Assembly (NCBI GenBank): GCA_037043455.1
Contig: JAWPHD010000137.1
Location: forward strand, 124,001-188,000
DNA length: 64,000 bases
Reading direction: 5' to 3'
Source: Cyrtodaria siliqua
Lineage: Eukaryota > Mollusca > Bivalvia > Adapedonta > Hiatellidae
Positions 1 to 11,894 of this stretch are shown one piece after another. The notes beneath the pieces are model-generated. The model was not told the DNA's origin, did not search any database, and was given only the letters and a program-made list of their open reading frames with translations. Within the stretch, counting starts at the first letter, position 1. Each line of letters begins with the position of its first letter. The position numbers and the translations under genes are program-made.

Positions 1-660
1 AATTAAAATGTGTTTAAAAAGTTAAAATGGAGGAATTTACCAATGAAACAGCCCTTATTTAATAATTTGACTTTTTTAAAATGAGCAGTATTAGAGACAA
101 TTTAAAAAGTAATTGCTGACCGTTTTGCCAACATGAACAATCCAAGAGCGTTACAGCTTGAAAAAAAGATTGAGTTGGAAGGTTAAGTCTTGACCACTGT
201 CTTCACCACCCTTTATGTGAGTATTGTCCTGTTAATTAATAACTATTTAATTTACTCATTTGATGTGTGGGACAGTGCGGGCATGTGGTGATGTGGTTTC
301 TATGAGGACATGTTTTAAATTGTTTTATAACATGGGGTCACCTATTTAGTCACATATTTATCATGCGCCACCTTTTTCTAGCATTCCGCAAGACCAACCG
401 TCGTTATTCTGCGTCGCATTCTCAATTGGAAATCGTCCTATGACTCGTTCATAACACAGTTTAAAACGATGGCAGCGAAATGCAGATGAGACAATAAGAC
501 GAACGTGTTTCAACTTATTAGCAGCCTAACAGGTGAGGTAGCATATTTAGATTTTAGGCAAGTTAATCCGGAATTCCAGCAACCTTAATATAAATGTAAG
601 TATAAAAGTCGAACAGGAAATGCAGATTTCACAGAACACAGTTAACCTAAAAAAACTCGC
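1..660. other. Intergenic AT-rich DNA, nothing recognised
   Basis: I see no convincing coding frame, tRNA-like box or repeat unit in this stretch. It is AT-rich host DNA. Confidence 0.4.
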
Positions 661-662
661 AC

Positions 663-875
663 AAAGACAAAAATGAATGGCAATGTTAATAAGGAATAAA
701 GGCATATGACGTCACAAACACAAAAAGGGTTGACAATAGGGCTATCGCCTTGGAACGGTCCGTGGCAAAAAAGGCCGCTGGGGGGGTTTAAACCAGGTTC
801 TAGGGTGCATCAAATATCACATTTACCCTACATGAACTATTATCTAACCAAAAAGGCAGCACGCCACCGTCCCTT
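663..875. repeat. Dispersed repeat, copy 1 (pair at 6540-6785)
   Basis: This stretch recurs at 6540-6785 in the same orientation. The shared blocks include the runs CACAAACACAAAA, GGGTTGACAATAGGGCTA, CGCCTTGGAACG, GTTTAAACC and GGTTCTAGGGTGCA, in the same order and spacing. It has no coding potential. The family is not identified. Confidence 0.75.
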
Positions 876-1114
876 TGGGCTTTAGGTAGACGTCATCATA
901 GGGTCCTCAGCCTGTCCGGTCATCGCACAATTAAAGAGGAAAGCATAGTGGAGAACAAGTGTAAATGGGTCCAACACCAGACATGCAGTACGTTGCAAAA
1001 TGATAGGGTCATAACCTCTTTTGACAAACCCTTTAACAAATTTAACAAAGATAGTATGAAAGTGATCATGACCAAAGATTCTTACGAAGTTTGTAAATCA
1101 CGTCACAATGGAAG

Positions 1115-1386
1115 TCAGGTTGTGATAGTCCTTATCGCAGAGAGATGTAAATCGAAAAAAGAAGCGTTAGTATCAGAAATATTAGCTTTGTTAAATTGAA
1201 GTTCTTTAGGATATATATTATTAACAATAGTAGAAAAGAAAGGGTTGTCAGTGTTCAATATGGTATACATATACCGAGAGGTGTCATTAAAGGCTTTAAT
1301 AACATCTGCGTGGGTATCTGGTGAATGACTCAACATGAAATCTCTTTCATAACAATATAAAAACAAATCTGCGACAAGGGGTGCAA
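1115..1386 (-). pseudogene. Reverse transcriptase fragment (decayed retroelement)
   Basis: The reverse strand encodes about 90 residues that resemble the palm region of a retroelement reverse transcriptase recurrent in marine invertebrate genomes. Visible blocks in order are FLYCYERDFM, ADVIKAFNDTSRY, ILNTDNPFF, IYPKELQFNKAN and FFDLHLS. In relatives as I recall them, the segment after SRY carries an Asp pair of the catalytic YxDD box. Here that position reads MYT, so the site is lost. The frame stays open into the adjacent SINE-like block and has no proper ends. A second, shorter copy of the same block lies at 27050-27200. The superfamily (LINE or Penelope-like) cannot be decided from this fragment. 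Confidence 0.6.
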
Positions 1387-1612
1387 CGGAATAACCTCAT
1401 ACAGTGCCTACCCGGATTCTCCACCAATGTTATCGGACCGGAAAAACTACACATACATATTTAGGCACTCTGCGTGTTTGAACTCGGGACCCCTTGCATG
1501 TGAAGCGGACGTTCTACCAATATCACCATAAAAGCTAACTCTGCGGCGAGACAGTAGTAACGCGCTTATAAACCAGTATATTTACATAACCCCAACTGAG
1601 TCATATTACATA
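1387..1612 (-). repeat. tRNA-derived SINE-like repeat, copy 1
   Basis: Read on the minus strand, the block contains a tRNA-like segment with a CAC anticodon-like context (CTTCACATGCAAGGGG) followed by a B-box-like GAGTTCAAAC, resembling a tRNA-Val. The whole block is repeated at 1700-1922 with the same order of segments (GCCTACCCGGATTCTCCACC, GAACTCGGGACCCCTTGCAT, AGTAACGCGCTTATAAACC). A working tRNA is unlikely because the acceptor arms do not pair. Confidence 0.65.
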
Positions 1613-1699
1613 CCTTCAAACTATTTATTTTTGATATTTGAAACCTTTAAATATCACACAACACATATAGACAACAGCATATACAATGATCAAGGCATC

Positions 1700-1922
1700 T
1701 GGGCATAACCTCACACAATGCCTACCCGGATTCTCCACCAATGTAATCGTACCGGAAAAAATACACAAACATATATAGGCACTCAGCGGGTTTGAACTCG
1801 GGACCCCTTGCATGTGAAGCGGACGATAACGATATCGCCATAAAAGCTAGTTCTGCGGCGACACAGTAGTAACGCGCTTATAAACCTATCCATTTACATA
1901 CCCCTCGACTGAGTCTTATTAC
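1700..1922 (-). repeat. tRNA-derived SINE-like repeat, copy 2
   Basis: This is the second copy of the 1387-1612 block in the same orientation, about 88 bp further on. Small differences run along its whole length, for example a degraded A-box side (GATAACGATATCGCC). The two copies may be independent insertions or a local duplication. Confidence 0.65.
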
Positions 1923-2049
1923 AAAACATTTACAGTTTTGTTAGAGAAAGTTTTAAGACAAACCATGTATAACACAAACGTGACTATGATACTAGATAAC
2001 TATTTCAGTCATATGCAGTAGGTCATATGATTTATTGATTAGAAACTAC

Positions 2050-2255
2050 AATAGTTGTGTCAGCCACTCCGTGGCCTGGATGGACAAGACGTTGAGTTTG
2101 AAACCTACTCGCTTCTCACTGCTGCGGTTTCGCACCTCACTGGGAGCTCGACCTGCAAGTGAGAGTGTCAATTCGTATAGACGCGGGAGGTACACAGTAC
2201 CGGTTCTACCCAGGAAAAATGGATGGTCTGCCTCCACCACTAAAAACCGCCATAT
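2050..2255 (+). repeat. tRNA-derived SINE (family also at 42940-43115)
   Basis: An A-box-like CGTGGCCTGGATGG and a degenerate B-box (GCGGTTTCGCACCTCAC) are followed by a tail ending GGTTCTACCCAGGAAAAA. The same tail, and the block with a GGGAGGT...ACAGTA core before it, is present in reverse orientation at 42940-43115. The motif GGTTCTACCCAGGAA also ends the tRNA-like repeat at 34650-34790. These shared tails indicate one SINE lineage in the host. Confidence 0.6.
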
Positions 2256-2589
2256 ATATCATTAAATGTGCTGAAAATGACGTAAAAAATAATTCAACAA
2301 ACCAATCATCTATAAGAATAGTATAGATTAAAATCAGAAATGTGGAAGTGCCACATGTTATTACTAGGAAAATCAGTGATATTTTATTTGAGATAATACA
2401 AGGTCTAGAATTATTTATTGTTCATCATGACAGAAGAAAATCAATACTTATCCACAGTGGGTTCTCTCACATTAGAATCAACCAGTGCATGTCCCCAAAC
2501 AATATAACCTGTTAATGTGTCAGGCATACAAAAAACATTGCAAAAAATTGGACAAAAATTGAGGGAGGCAGAGAGGGTATAGTATTACC

Positions 2590-3860
2590 TTGTTACATGA
2601 GGCCCAAGAGGGCATGTATCGCATGTATCGCTCTGCTGGTTTATGTAAGGTCTTCTTATATAAAAACATTCTTACTGATAAACATCGTCTGATAAATTTG
2701 GTGGAAATCGAGTGAAAAACAAAGCATCCATACTCTTGTTTTGGAGAGTAGTGTCAGAAGCAAAGTATAACACTTTTTATTCAATCAAGGGTCACAATTT
2801 GTTTCTGTTCAGATGCGACTTGGTTATTAAACATGTACGAGCTTACATTGATATAAACAATCTGACAAAGTCTGGTAAAGATCAGATGAAATATCCACGC
2901 TTTCCTCTATGAACATGTTAACTTCATAACATAAAATGCTTAAGACTTTTTGGCGGGGTCAAACTGGGGTGTCAGAAATAAAACATAACTGTTTCTGCTC
3001 CAACTTGTCCAAGCTTCTATTGATGACGAGGTTGCTTCATAAAATAAGATATATAACAATAACATTAGTCAGTTAACAAAGCAATGTTTAGCATTTTTGA
3101 AAACAAAATATTAAAATATTTACAAAAATGGAGTGGGGGAGTAGGAGTGGTGATGTCAGGAGGAGGGGGTTGGTGGGTAGATATGGCTGGTCTTCAAACT
3201 TGTCCAAGTGTTTGCTGTTACATTCTTTATAAGTTTGGAAATTATCAGATGAAAAAATAATCTAGTTACAGATTAAAAAATCAAAACATAGCAACTATAA
3301 AGTGTTTTTTTACTTCTCTGAGATTTCATCAATATTAAGAATTTAGGAAAGTCTGGTAATGATCGGATAGAAAATAAATTACAAGCGTATTGGCAAGGCA
3401 AAATATAACAATAATCCTTACATTAACTGATATAACTCTAGTCTTTAATACGTTATATTGATGTTTTTTAAAACTGTCTGAGCATTTACCAATATCAATA
3501 TTCAATAGAAACTTGGACAAAAATCGGCTGCAAAATAAGGGTGCTGCAGGATTGACAATGCAAAATATAGCATTTTTATTTAATCAAGGGTCATTACTTC
3601 TACTTTTTAACCTTGTCCGAGCTTTTATCAGCATTAAGACCCTGGCTTAGTTTGATAAAGATCAAATGTAAAATGAAGGTGCTAGAATGTTTACAAGGAG
3701 ATAATATACTTTTCATTTAATCAAGGGTTATAACTCTGAATATATAGTCTGATATTATTGGTTATTGAACTCGTCCGAGCTGTCATTGAAATTAAGACTC
3801 TGGCCAAGTTTGCTTAGGATCGAATCTAAAATCAAGGTGAAATAATGTTGACATCACTAA
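2590..3860. repeat. Degenerate ~160-bp repeat array (bivalve-type)
   Basis: The array begins near GAGGCCCAAGAGGGCATG and contains diverged units with the recurring phrases GGTAAAGATCAGATGAAA, ACTCTTTTT or ATTTAATCAAGGGTCA, and CTTGTCCGAGCTTTTAT followed by TTGATATAAACAATCTG. Related units occur at 26640-26790, 28330-30240 and 37030-38160. It is non-coding; ORFs here are accidental. Confidence 0.6.
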
Positions 3861-3869
3861 GGTAACGGA

Positions 3870-3935
3870 CAACGAACGAAGGACAGTCGACGGACGGACG
3901 AACGAACGGACGAACGACGGACGGACGGCCGACGT
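3870..3935. repeat. Imperfect GACG/AACG microsatellite
   Basis: This is a run of GGACGAACGAACGGACGAAC-type 4-mers at the end of the preceding repeat array. Similar CCGTCCGTCCG tracts end the arrays at 49600-49625 and 56985-57010, so the tract looks like a terminal part of these repeat families. Confidence 0.7.
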
Positions 3936-3959
3936 ACAACAAACCATGGCATAAGGCAT

Positions 3960-6535
3960 ATCGTGCTTAAAATACATATATCCATATTTACTTGATGCGA
4001 ATTTAACTGGAATGCTGGTATCCTACTCGATTCTGGAACATGATTCTATATCTGGCCCAACCTCCAATATCAACAATCTGGACCTATGAGCGTTGGCCTT
4101 TAAACAGATTATTCCTTTCCCATTTGTGGACAATGTTACCAATTAAAGCAATATGTAAACCCACTCATTGAAATTAATCATTTATATAGGTGATTTTAAA
4201 TTTTTGAAAGTGCTTGTTCATTTACAGCAAAAAGGCCATATGTCTATGAATCGCTTACCTGATTTCCCTTTCCTATTATAGACAATCGCAACATTAACAA
4301 AAACTGGGTCAGATAAAAGATGTCTGGTAAATTGAAAACAATCATTTTTAAAGATGTTTCAATATAACTTTATCTCAAACTGATACCTCTAGGTATGCTA
4401 AGATTTACCCTACCTGCAATATAGTATACCTCTTTTATCTCAGAGAAAAGGATTTTCTAAGATAAATTTAAAATCAGTTACTAACGTTGCGCTTTAGTTC
4501 CAACATTGAACAAACTTAGTATAGAGGACCAACAGCTTAAACTATATACATTATTACGAGAGCTCTTTGCCTTGTGGTTTCAGAATTTGTTACTGTTACC
4601 CTTTACATTGTAAAATCCGAAAAGTAAGCATTGGTTATTGTAGCCCATTTGACATAATGTCTTACAAGAATTCACAAGGTGTGTGTACACATTTTACTCT
4701 GGTAATACAGGCAACAAACTAGATTATCGGGAACCCCAAGAAGCGCTATTACTTACGTCAATTGTCTTAATTTTCTTTCTGCTATGGTCTGCAGAACCAT
4801 CTCTCTTTAGAGCTTTAGTTTCCATAGCTGAAATGTACATACAATTCAACAGAGTTATAGCATCTGCTTCAAACAAGGAAATTAGAAACGCGCAAAGCTC
4901 CCTGATTAGACAGTTGTCCTATTGAGTTAAACTGAAATATTAAACATACTTCTATAGTTTATTTTATATGATAGAACTTTGTATTAAGGGAAATAACTCT
5001 CACTTTGAGAACATGTTTTCCGTTATTGAAAAGCCTTTTCTAAACAAGAAATGCGCCACAATGACATGAAAAGGGACGTAATTTTGTGTTAGAGTAATGG
5101 TTATTGCGCCCCGCACACCATCCGGTTGTGGTCTTCAATTGTATACAGATTCATGCAATTACCTTAAACAGTTTCAGAGATAGGCTCCGAATAATAGACG
5201 GGGAGTATAAAAGACTAGAAATGTGTCCATAAGACACAGATGCAACCATAGCAACCATAGTTATAATCCAATAAAACGAAGGAAAGGTTTCTATAGTATG
5301 CACATGTCCGCTTCATGTCAGGGCTGTATAGCATGAATTATATCAATCAAATAGAAACTGAAGAAGTAAAATGTATGTAGAAAGCTGTGGGAGGAGATAG
5401 ACACACACTATATTTTAATGTAAAATTTGAATATAAAGGGCCATATTTTTTTTATGTTATCATTGTGTTGTCATTATCAATGTGCGGCTGCTAAGGCATA
5501 TATTTTTTAAGTACGATCATGAAAACCATTTATATAAGACTAGTTTGTTTGCCACCATCTAGTTGATCAAGAAATGTTGTATCAAGCCATAATGGTGGCC
5601 TGTTGTTTTTATCATCGTTGTTGTGAACTAAGTTTTTAGCTTCTGCTGCTATTATTTACTCTCCAGGGCTGTTGTGAAATTGTGTTTATGATGTTAACCA
5701 TGTAATTGCAGTGTTTAGGCAATAGGTTTTCTTACTGCTGATAAGTATATCTAAACAGTTGTTGATTTCAGCTAATTTTAACTTGCTGCTGTTGAATGTT
5801 ACTGCAAATATTATAAACACATCCAATGCTTTTTGTCTAGTAATCCACTTTTCATTTATTCCGTTTGCGTACAATAATGTATTTATTACAGTGGCTGTTG
5901 TTTTTATACTGATGTGCTTGCTGCTGCTGCTTAATTATAATTGAATCTCTATCACTTATTTCAAGGCTTCTTTTGTTTCATTCTCACGAACACTTTGCCT
6001 TATAATATATTTCAGTTCCTGTCACCATCAAGTTGACTTAAGGCCAGTCAAAAGTTCCTATGTCGGTATCATATGCAATGTTGTGGAACAGGTCATAGAG
6101 TCCTCCAGTGTTGGTATTGTATGTAAAGTTCCATTTTCTACCAGTTATACAAGATGAGTCAAAGCCACAAAGCGGCATTTCAAAACATTGTAAATTTCGA
6201 AAGTATCACAATTATTTCGTGTAGAGTTTGGGAATATATTCCTACAATTGTTTAATACATTCAAGTTTAATACATTGACAATGATTTATAAGTGGTGTAC
6301 ATTTTCAAGACCTTGACAGAATTTAGATACGTTCCATATGGTTTATTTTAGGGCTATTCCATTTGATCGTTGGTTTATTTTAGGGCTATTTCATTTGATC
6401 TATGAAGTTTTATTTATCCTGCATAAGGTATTTTGGCTAGCGGTTCATTGAAGAAATATAAAAAGATCGGACAGGGAAAGTAGCATTCAAGGAGGACAGT
6501 CAACCACAAAACACAGAAACAAACATGGAAACAGA
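3960..6535. other. Intergenic, no gene recognised
   Basis: AT-rich DNA with short open frames only. None shows a recognisable domain. No tRNA-like boxes or strong repeats were seen. Confidence 0.35.
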
Positions 6536-6539
6536 CAAA

Positions 6540-6785
6540 CAAGAAGGCAAAATTAATAATAAAGGTAAACGACATCACAAACACAAAAGGGTTGACAATA
6601 GGGCTACCGCCTTGGAACGATCAGTGGCAAAGTAGGCCACTGGGGGTTTAAACCGGTTCTAGGGTGCACCAAACCTCACACTTACCCTACTGTCATCCCA
6701 TTAAAACAGGACAGTGTAAATAAAGAAATCCCTGCCATGATCTAATCTCTAACCAACAAGGCAGCATCAGTAGGCAATATAAGTA
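6540..6785. repeat. Dispersed repeat, copy 2 (pair at 663-875)
   Basis: This is the second copy of the dispersed repeat at 663-875. It continues further into a segment with the runs AAACAGGACAGTGTAAATAA and AACCAACAAGGCAGCA. The corresponding end of copy 1 reads AACCAAAAAGGCAGCA. Confidence 0.7.
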
Positions 6786-9700
6786 AAACACAAATATGCT
6801 CGTGTAAATATAATAAAAAAAACAACAATAGCCTAGAAAGCCACAATGAAGGTACTCAATGACTTGGCAGAAGCCAGAGCAGTAAGAGAATAAACCATTA
6901 AGGGCACGACAAAAAAAGACAAACATCAAACGAAGTTTAGTTATCTGTTCCATTTGGGATTATCCCTATCCAATACACAGCCCTTTAAACCAAATCTGTG
7001 CATGGTCATTAAATTATAAAACCACTTATATGCTGTGTCCTATTCAAAATAAAGCGTCTATGCAGGGTTCCATATTGTAGTATGTGTGTGCGTGTATCTC
7101 TGGGGTTTATAGTCCCTCCCCCTTATAACCAATAGAGCGTCCAAAAGGTATAGGGACAATAGAGTCTGGACAGCTTCCAAATTGTTTAATAAAACACTTC
7201 ATCACATTCAACAATTTCATCTTAGGTGAAGGTGATAAATGAGGTAAATGGCATTCAAGTAGTCAGTATCCAATCACGATGACATCTCCTTTCTTTATTA
7301 GTTATAAGAAGTTTACATAATTTTGCGGCTAGCCTTTTAAAGGTGGGTTAATTTACTTGAAAGGGATACATGCTCCTAGTATATAGTCATCGGAGTGTTC
7401 AGATGGATTATCCTTTAGATAGTTTAGATCGTTATGCCAAATAAATGGTATTTCTATTGTGGATAATAAAATAGTGGAGCTACGCCATCAATTGAACTTG
7501 TTACGCCATCAGTTGAACGTGTAGCATGTAGATAGTCATGTACCGATTGATTGTTTAACCGATCATGAATTACTTCGGCCTCTGGTTATGATTATGATGA
7601 TTGATTACGAAAGTCTATAATCGATCATAGGTAAAGGTAATAATGAAATTAAATTATTTTTTAAACAGAAAAAAAGTTAATACAACTGGGAAAATGTGAA
7701 TATTATACACAAATAAGCAAATGTATATCAGTTGTTTTCTGGCTGAAATGAAATAACAATGGCACAAGAAACAGGAAGACTTAATCAGAAATCAATCAAA
7801 GTTTAAGGTCTGAAACTGAATAACATGTTACACTTCATATTATTTAACCGATTACATCGATATTCTTGATATTAATTTATGAAAGCTTATGAACTTGAAC
7901 AGCCAATTTGGTTTTTGGGGACACGTATATTAAAGATTACTGTCCTCTCAAATCTTCCTCCAAATCTTTACATACTGGATATTTATTATGATATATATTT
8001 CTTTTGTTCTGATGCAATGTCTGTTGCTTCAACTCATGTGGTCGTTATTTGATCTCCGATACTTTCAAGGCTTTCATGGCGTTATTCTAACTGGAAAGGG
8101 TCAGAAAGCGGCTAAACAGTTATGCTGCTAAGGCTATAATATATACTGGGGACCATTATCTGCTACACAGACATTCAGGCTGATAATAACTGTCTTGAAA
8201 AGGATGGTGTTTATTTATCAGATGTGGGGAACATTTGTTTTCTTAACTAGTTAGTTGCTTGATTTGATTGTTTCATTAAAAGTAAGCAGTCATAAGGAAA
8301 TATATACTTGCGTAGCACCTTTTCTGTTTTCGGATATTTTGCTTTTGATATGCACTCTTCGCTGCAGCCAAAAAAAAAGGAGTGCCCGGGCGCCAATCCA
8401 TATGACAGGCAGCGAAGGTGTGAAAGGAAGGACATATACGTTTCAGTTTAACTTTATTCAACTCCTGTATACCCAGAGACTGAATTGTAATCTAAACATA
8501 AAGTATATACAAATTTGCCGTCCGTACGAATTGCTAAAAAAACATTGAATTGATTGCATTCGGTGCACTTGTAATTATGCTTGAATATCAGCCGTGCTTT
8601 CAACACTTGCTTAAATGCTTATCAGAAAAGTTGCTTTCATAATGAACATTTAATTTGGTGCACATATATTTTTGTCCTTAATATTGTAATATTCAATTTG
8701 CTTTATTGCTTAATGCTTTCTACTGTAAGCTTAAGGGCTTGTCATAATGGTATTTTGTGCTTAGCGGCAGCCTAATTGTTAAGCCCCATGCATGGGGCTT
8801 GTTTTTCAATCCATGGTGAATATATTGATTTTCAAATTCGACAGTCTAGTGTATCATTTTAACCGAACTCCCGTTTTACCTTTTTAAATGTTAATTCTTA
8901 AAAGAACAGATATTCTTATTAACCTTTATATGTGGTTGTAGCTAACCCCTATTTATTGCCGTTCACATCAAGCTAACACACATAGTTCAGAGTCATTTGA
9001 AACAACAAATTAATATGAAAATATGAGTAACTTGTCCTTCTAAACAAAACAACACATTCTTCAACACAAAACAAAAAGCATATCAGTCAAACATATCAAA
9101 ACAAAACAAAATCAAAAGACCATTAACAGTGGTGGTCATCTATATTAATATAGTATATAGTAAATATAAAAAACCTGGTCAACTCAACAAAAGCAGAAAT
9201 AACAATAGGCACCAAATTCTGACTTCTTCGGGGCATTTAATTTTATAAGATACTGGGACCGTACATGGGGAAGCATTAAACTCCATGTCCACCGCCATAT
9301 GCATGTTATCTTTGGGATGGTTAATATTTTGTACTATTGATTTTATTTATATTGAGTTCTGCTCAACCCGGGGCTAGAGGGCGTGAGCGGTAGCTAGCAT
9401 ATTTCACTACCGCTCATGAACAGTCTCAATCAAACCGAGTCTGCAATATTTCGTATGTGTCGTTTTCGGCCATTTCCAAAGGTCCATTATCATACTCTTT
9501 TTTTAATGACCTATTTCCCAATACTACCTGCTATTTATTGCAAACATGCTACATCTACAAGACAGACTAGCTGCAGTATATACATTGAGGTCCGATTATA
9601 GCTTTTTTTTTAGATAACGTTGTTATACATGTATACTCACGGTCAATGGTCAACCACAACACAAATTCTTTTAAAAGTTAGAATTTGACGCATTTTGGAC

Positions 9701-10050
9701 AAAATATGATATAATCCATATAACGAGTCGACATTTAACATTTTTACGTGCGTGTCTGGTTTTAGTGCATTCCACATATTAGCTTTTTATTAAATACACG
9801 TGCATACCTGGTTCTTCAGTACAAAGAAATCATTTTCTCTGAAACATTCATTGCACTGTCAGAAGTCAAACAATAAAAAAGCCAGTAAAATCAATTGGGA
9901 TTTAGTAAGAGACAGATTGAAATTAAGTGGAACAATTTTCTTTCTATGATTATCTATAGTAAACAATGTTAAATGACAAAGTCAATAACTGCCTAACTGC
10001 TTGTCATAAAAGCCTACCAAAGATCATGTAAGACAAGTTATGTATAACGA
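6786..10050. other. Intergenic, no gene recognised
   Basis: The open frames here are short and show no family motif. The only minor structure seen is a doubled phrase around 6340-6395 (GGTTTATTTTAGGGCTATT repeated after about 30 bp). Confidence 0.35.
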
Positions 10051-10059
10051 CTAAATACT

Positions 10060-10400
10060 TAACAAGAGGCCCAAGAGGGCCTGTGGACGCTTTACTGGCT
10101 AAAAGGGCTCTATATCAAGGGTTGTCGATATACAATTCCCATCAGAACTTCTTTTAAAACATTGCCAAAACACCAGGGCTAGGATAGCCTTAGCTCGCTC
10201 ACCTGGTAATCATGGGAAATAAGTCTGTTGTGTCTAGTGTGGCATGCATATTTTTTATTTTTTTAATTTGTCCCACTTTCTTCTATGAATGAAATTTCAT
10301 AAAAATGGGTGGGGGGTTTATATTAACATTCGAAACAAATATGGTAAAGATCAGATAAAAAATGAAGTAACTACAGATATAACAAAGGAAAATACAATAC
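10060..10400. repeat. Repeat element with AAGAGGCCCAAGAGGGCC end
   Basis: The block starts with ACAAGAGGCCCAAGAGGGCC and continues with CTAAAAGGGCTC and a degenerate array-like segment (ATGGTAAAGATCAGATAAAAA). The same start motif, or its complement, marks array edges at 2599, 30220, 38770 and 58610. It therefore looks like the end sequence of a dispersed repeat family. Confidence 0.55.
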
Positions 10401-11147
10401 AACAATAAAACTCCATCAAAAATCAACGAACCAGAAAAGTTTCGTCAAATCAAAAAAAACAAAAAAATCAAAAAAGGATATATATATAAATAATTAAGAA
10501 AAAAAAATAAAATTATAAAATGAAACAAATAAATCAAATCAAAAACAAAAACAATATCCATTAGTACGACAGCAGCTCCTGACCGAAAACATAAGACCCA
10601 CCTTCGTTTTGACGTCATAATTTGTTCATCCCAAAACCCGCGCCATTGTTCAGTTATTATATTATATAACTAAATTAGGGTAGATTATTAGCCGGAATAA
10701 TTGCATTATCTTAAATTGTTCATGCTTATGATGAGCGGGTCGTGTCATCGAATTCTAAGATCGCTTTCATTACAATAACAAGGATAAGAAAACAGAAAGA
10801 GACAAGACGAGATAGTGTTATATCACACGCATGTACATATATATAACACTTATCTCTCTTTATATATATATCCGTTGAAATGAAAGCATGTGGTTTAGAC
10901 GTAGCGCATTCTAAATTGGTAAAGTGGTGGAGGGCCTATACTCATTAAATAACACACCATTACATTTGGTTTAATTTGTCAAATGGATACAAACGTATGA
11001 TCAACGTATCTGCAACATGCGTATTTGCAGATTTCAAGTCAAATGATATTGGGTTAATCAAACCGGCGTGATTATTTTGATGATTCATCCCATTTCAATG
11101 GTCCATGTGTCTCTTTAAATAATGCATTATAGGCTAGGCGATAAATA

Positions 11148-11489
11148 TTAAAGGGACACACGGCTATCTTGATTTAAAAAAAACTCACGGCGTTACGGTA
11201 ATTTGTCTACATAACTTTCATTTGTTCAATCATTAATGTTAATTATACGAATAGTATAAAGAAAATTGTTTTTGCATATTAGTAACTGGTGATAATATTG
11301 CACCAATAATATAATTATGCTAACTTATGGTAGGATAAGATAAAAAAAAATGAAAACTCAAAACTATATTATTTATCATTGTAATTACATGTATATGCAA
11401 GTAGGGTTAAAAATGATACTGGATAAATAAATTGAGACGCTAATTCCAATGCTTGATAAACATTTCAAGATTTCCGTGTGTTTCTTTAA
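11148..11489. mobile_element. MITE-like element with ~25-bp inverted ends
   Basis: The left end TTAAAGGGACACACGGCTAT (11148 on) is the inverted match of the right end, CAAGATTTCCGTGTGTTTCT up to 11489. The interior shares phrases (GATAATATTGCACCAATAAT, ATGATACTGGAT) with 41938-42210 and 52010-52215. Those copies end in the same way (TCAAGATTGCC...TGTCCCTTTAA). It is a non-autonomous family without coding sequence. It sits about 200 bp left of the Polinton. Confidence 0.65.
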
Positions 11490-11696
11490 TGTAATTATGT
11501 AAACATCTAACCGGGCGATATACCAGTTTGACACGTCCAGAGGCTTGACGTGTCAAAATAATGTGTTGCGTCATAATTGTGGTAACCATTTGCACAGACA
11601 GGCGGTATCTTCAAAGCGATAAGTGTCATTGATCGGTAGCGCGCGTGGCTTGAGTAGACCTTTTTCTTTATTATTTATTACCTCCCATATTGAGAG

Positions 11697-11702
11697 CATA
11701 TG
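11697..11702. repeat. Polinton target-site duplication, left (CATATG)
   Basis: The 6-bp CATATG directly precedes the AG terminus of the left TIR and is repeated after the right TIR at 24112-24117. Six bp is the known Polinton duplication length. The site is palindromic, so it could also be read as part of the TIRs; the canonical AG/CT ends favour the duplication reading. Confidence 0.8.
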
Positions 11703-11894
11703 AGTAGTATAGAAACTAGCGGTTAGAGCGCAATTTTTCATCTCTCGAAAATATTCACTCAAGAAACTAACAATAGCTCACCTGAGGCTAGAAGCCAGGC
11801 ATGCCTTTATTTAAATAAAGTCACACCTGAGCCAGATGCCTCGGATGCATACTATTAGCTACTCGAGCGGTCCTTCCAAAAGAAACTCGCTCAA
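11703..11894 (+). repeat. Polinton left terminal inverted repeat
   Basis: 192 bp starting AGTAGTATAGAAACTAGCGG. It matches the reverse complement of 23920-24111 without gaps, with about 6 mismatches by eye. The inner end lies exactly where the recognisable PolB coding sequence stops. Confidence 0.95.

Noticed and set aside
948..1199. Plus-strand 83-residue frame as a gene
   Set aside because: It overlaps the RT fragment on the other strand and shows no domain of its own.
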